Assembly: GCA_964493475.1 (NCBI GenBank)
Contig: CAZBNS010000012.1
Location: forward strand, 1 to 27,686
DNA length: 27,686 bases
Source: CALXSC01 sp964493475
GTDB taxonomy: Bacteria; Pseudomonadota; Alphaproteobacteria; Rickettsiales; UBA1997
Direction: 5' to 3'
Shown piece by piece: positions 27,301 through 27,686 of the stretch; the first letter of the stretch is position 1, and every line of letters starts with the position of its first letter. A program made the translations under genes and the position numbers. Below the pieces are notes generated by a model that saw only the letters and a program-made list of their open reading frames with translations, was not told where the DNA came from and ran no database searches.

Positions 27301-27543
27301 TTTAGCGTGGACTGATGTTGCTGATATTGTGGAAATGATTGATTGAGTTGCAAGAATGGAGAAAAATAATTGAGAATAGAGAATTGAAATTGAAAGGATA
27401 GTGGATATGAGTTTTTTAGAGTTGGGTAATAAAGTCGATATTGCTTTATTAGAGTTATATAATAAAATAGACATAACTTTTTTAAAGCTATCTTTTAATT
27501 TTCTAAAAAAAGATAATGTATAATTACATTTATAACTAAACAT
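18334..27543 (-). CDS. cdiA: CdiA/FHA-type two-partner-secretion exoprotein with C-terminal toxin region
   Basis: About 3069 aa from the ATG at 27543. Parts in order: long signal region 1-80 ending SVHA; TPS domain about 154-345 with NPNG at 247-250 (needed for CdiB recognition); FHA-1 beta-helix repeats; helical region about 685-940; second helical region about 1295-1690 with family motifs DPLFIDISRFLGSQYFL, TEDIVWYV and VLVPQIYLA; FHA-2 repeats with Gly/Ala-rich segments near 1995 and 2100; an Ala-rich helix about 2334-2400; the repeated anchor 2416-2827; and a variable tip 2828-3069. No VENN motif is seen; DGSVTVDNR marks the border to the toxin. The tip (PGGKSMTDNHD, ESNRMVNEMRANGATE) is not recognised. 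The start is set by the promoter at 27583-27611, which excludes upstream starts. Confidence 0.9.
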   Translation of the reverse strand: MFSYKCNYTLSFFRKLKDSFKKVMSILLYNSNKAISTLLPNSKKLISTILSISILYSQLFFSILATQSIISTISATSVHAKDYSGFSRDPSRNENRRIRQDEGSSSRYSPQSPYQNIKDNPINNIIIDESMCAGGYDSLGNCVDGTALDRTQNGTPMVNINNATSGGVSANYYKKLDVNQENLILNNYKGEAVNTHLGGVIYGNPNMNGANGRMADIILNEITSNQQTNITGHIEVAGKKADVIIANPNGIMVSGSGFINTARLSLITGKSLDPNTNSSLDANGNLNPFKLSSEPNAVINVIGKNITNEKGEIVGYNIGIDAQNTDYLTLISRVANISGDIIGSADTTVEIKTGNDRATYNKITGEFDVVSDDAIIKAKPQFAFDSTAMGGIYAGKVSIVATEHGVGVRTRGDVVAYVDDINFDADGNIILQDTSLQTLDQTKSVNIKNKTTTTDQYTITIDNSNIYAGHIDIQTDNLQNKNDSIIFGIDSVNIDATDKITNDSTIYANYDIKLKSNNLSNVSGEITSYGDITIDLLTNFITEGVIGSTYGTTTITAENITIDNDKDTGNELTGHNIVLNSRNDITNTATSTLIAENDIILNAIIAVYNDGNISAGDSLSITAGKRIINQGSLQAIGVFRDYIDADGNIFNAKDPTTGNLTLFTKANTNSDYRLNDLGVISDYKAVIDLPEYAKEKIDNLNSITNLDELSELLAITLNTNNEAKYYLVQKRIRYLAIQNTINEAKDTFIFNSNNFEIGSEITIEEEVEQLDADGNSILDEDGNKTYIIKTHDKLLNEYDIEVQLRELLGDQKYEETIENWTIDLTELESKTNKQIQDQLDRLEEYNEEHPDSSLTLEQFIELNPTGIETIINKEQILTTERTRQEAERLTKIETEYKTINDELDYLSNEIDWNNLTEDQTKQLVAYLHSITNDTDSYNKENWSLTEFDTSSGTLSEYTKYLLQTRTNNKDQTSIEQTGIHNYGRLYSNSNMTLTSNSVLHNNKDSLIYSGNSMHLNIADILFNNAGGTTVTLDAEKNIGIVKDEDKNIIKNIEIGYGIISKGDININGTNGELSRLNKLINYDGRIEADYDINIRTNETINYGSDSCNYFVNPNCAVELRYEYYGLPPYSYNNNTTKMYGRYFNESTLTSNQSNIVSNYGNIDINSNDRITNYNSIIYGKNSITLKTDELFNTIAEFVVNDVSLWARGTKKRKKTGSFKDIMLYLPNQYHSVLIGSIGAEARIVSQGTISITSDSLNNGAYKPIINNAKTAEENETNEQNNTEQNTSIDKLPYSSKATDNKTLLDKAIDTGKLDLLDIIKLPTNNHGIFRKTNDTNTKFLYETDPLFIDISRFLGSQYFLNRIGLDPFSIDQKFLGDAYMEHSMIKTYLEQIGFFQNNKITDQEIDEYINNLFKTLNPEKIKEIENASGQKLEFGKELTQEQINNLTEDIVWYVSKTITTPDGETMKVLVPQIYLAQETVNKLLANSSNHAELQSQLSIKQATDKAITESTNAGNSAINTELDKISQEAQQQAKESITEQDKSTATENTQKLITNNQEDYDALVQQYLESFKQEASTKITSLSAKTNNQGVAYIYVDPDSVNKCNARAIACMTRFAMITEAQALDLAKQKAYNEIYNNELNKIETAYYNQIYTEKSTIFYENDAETVFQTAYDKTYQPTYDTAFTLAQSQNSASMNTGTMIAGDNILIQGKDNAKSSTLNNSGTIWGNRQVVITTDQINNATSSMNFTNKDGTKTIAAQATIIGGDLVYLNTIQYKTDDKGNYLLDETGNKIAYSQGQVNNISGMVGTFNKDSTTYIATGDLNNITNSQREEYSHHTKKASYEEIRTYIGTTAQIVSAGNLIIDAANDISMIGAGLLANNNIQITAGNNFNSTTIEDYNRTYSRSEQKNIYQSSISINETASLKNLNSSIYANNNMTIIANNDITAIGTNFGATDGDINLIAENNLTLKNAMDWDYNYSFQQKQRMDLATIAVSTVAGFATGGPMGAIAGAYSGTQSKVGRTDMTEDYKETTAKTTLTAGGNINLQSGKDMTLISTDLTAGQDIYSYSGGQTFIGTVVESSFHNEFHQTNKRNLLGAAVGGAIGGVAASVGMVAGGLVGGVYAVDYISDMTAGISTNTKIQESGYNNNINNASNLNADGTITTIAEDSLTIAGSNLSADYGITLASLNSNVNILDVKDTYSDYSREYTKGFDKVFVEFDQQLSAGVQYNETEEKTQSQSSISTGSNITSDNGNINIIANHSKEKDENGNSINTGNILQVGSTVYSNNGNINYTANDGDIFLLAGQNTNSSSYQYDQTTITAGVKIGNAYVDVAYAADAVVKAGEELKNAKDELDRIEQLYKEGKASKDAVEDAKLNVAMATVNLANATVAAAASVAGAATAAGTSFGTGMYASVFMNYDTNSTKSTEQSLWNTSSNVIADNGNITFNAGNDMLQEGSNVFAQNGTATYDIGNDLILRAIADTFFSETKSENLSGGVSVGNNAVQINIGAGESTSRTRSTTYNNSQTIAKNILINTGNNATFSGANILAQKNENGNGGNLTMNIGNNLTIESLQDTYYSKGNSWSASLGIGIGTGDMGPALRGATSKPGQSNKGNNSGNIGFSVGRDRTDSSWVNNQTSLIGNNSVSVNVGTREGSEGKTTITGAIIASGQYETITNSDGTQSSIFVDNNNLNLNTKDLIYTDLNDFYISESKGFGMSTGGGTTSDSGKQTLAPSGSTTVNLKNTGEEREQITKTTIGNGSINVTNTINGEKVIVTELKDENGNVLLDDNGKPKTVNNIDELLIGLNRNVNTSQEITKDQITGALDGSVTVDNRVLLGFMSVGQTPVLDENGNQVIGTDGESVMRDVSGWESIGNDFTNFGTNAFTTISGIVETIALIPGNPITLSREKDIAPHPFPSLGIGDEVMGRSSFNRDENNMPIPDKGSLNMYTQVDSGAATDRNPFFRFLYAVVPGGKSMTDNHDIESNRMVNEMRANGATEAEINKKLATTIPTSFAGTLYGIIGTALDVPNYSSNAQQIKNSYNNGVPKNVTIIRDTNGNTIHNDSWRLAQ
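19063..20295 (-). repeat. 1233-bp repeat, copy in cdiA
   Basis: Partner of 12447-13679. It codes for the last shared part of CdiA, from NYDTNSTKSTEQS to GALDGS, directly before the variable tip. The left border falls at the codon for Val/Phe in DGSxTVDNR; the right border lies at NYD, beyond which the two proteins still show weak similarity (MYASVFM against FYASVFA). Confidence 0.9.
27412..27477 (-). repeat. 33-bp tandem repeat in the CdiA signal region
   Basis: Two adjacent 33-bp units (27412-27444 and 27445-27477) with partial units at both sides encode 11-aa repeats in the signal region: MSILLYNSNKA, then ISTLLPNSKKL, then ISTILSIS. The repeats lengthen the positively charged and amphipathic part in front of the hydrophobic core, where many TPS proteins have an extended signal peptide region. 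Confidence 0.6.
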
Positions 27544-27582
27544 TTTATTACTATGGATTCCTCTCGCATTATGACATTTTAG

Positions 27583-27611
27583 ATTATATGTTAAAATATT
27601 TATAAAATCAA
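27583..27611 (-). promoter_or_regulatory. Promoter of the cdi array
   Basis: On the minus strand TTGATT (27606-27611) and a perfect TATAAT (27583-27588) are 17 bp apart. The expected transcript start near 27576 leaves a leader of about 33 nt before the ATG at 27543. AGAGGA lies 15 nt upstream of that ATG, a rather long spacing. With no other strong promoter seen before 7567, this one may serve the whole array. Confidence 0.75.
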
Positions 27612-27686
27612 GGAAAATGCAAGTAAAAATTGGGCACTGCACAAATTTAATATACTATAAACAATTCAGTAAATCTTTATGAAATA

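Noticed and set aside
27544..27642. Upstream extension of CdiA by 33 codons.
   Set aside because: The -10 and -35 boxes lie inside this extension, so it could not be transcribed from that promoter; the signal region also begins more naturally at 27543.

Overview
The window looks like part of a genomic island in an AT-rich alphaproteobacterium. Three things point there: a DUF3768-type gene (a family known almost only from Alphaproteobacteria), Gram-negative export signals throughout (lipoboxes, signal peptides, an outer-membrane TpsB porter), and A/T-rich codon use. A gut or host-associated low-GC lineage would fit, but that is inference.

Layout. 1-600 is flanking DNA with the small DUF3768 gene and a good promoter. 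930-974 (minus strand) is only the 3' half of a tRNA, probably elongator tRNA-Met, followed by a terminator-like hairpin. Its 5' half is missing, so this reads as the displaced end (attR-like) of an element inserted into the tRNA. Next to it on the plus strand are an excisionase-like HTH gene (1304-1603) and a P4-type tyrosine integrase (1614-2894). I infer that the element runs rightward past the window.

2911-27543 is one very long minus-strand gene array with gaps mostly under 30 bp. It starts from a strong promoter (TTGATT-17-TATAAT) just upstream of a giant two-partner-secretion exoprotein, CdiA (about 3069 aa, 18334-27543). Its presumed immunity lipoprotein comes next, then four tandem orphan CdiA C-terminal modules, each with an immunity candidate: module A (HSQG motif, lipoprotein with a nonsense codon), B (homologous to A, lipoprotein), C (alpha/beta-hydrolase lipase, polytopic membrane protein) and D (M23 peptidoglycan endopeptidase, secreted periplasmic protein plus a small M23-like protein). 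After these come a lipoprotein, a small outer-membrane beta-barrel, the transporter CdiB (893 aa, unusually large) and a ParB/sulfiredoxin-like gene.

How it works together (inference). CdiB exports CdiA, whose C-terminus poisons neighbours. The orphan modules are a reserve of alternative warheads. Modules A-C begin with a copy of the same CdiA segment; in module C the copy is 1233 bp with no difference that I found (12447-13679 = 19063-20295). Homologous recombination across it would replace the expressed tip in frame. Every immunity candidate carries an export or membrane signal, so the whole arsenal appears aimed at the envelope (peptidoglycan, lipids) rather than at cytoplasmic nucleic acids. 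The order A-I-(modules)-lipoprotein-OMP-B resembles Burkholderia bcpAIOB loci rather than the E. coli cdiBAI order.
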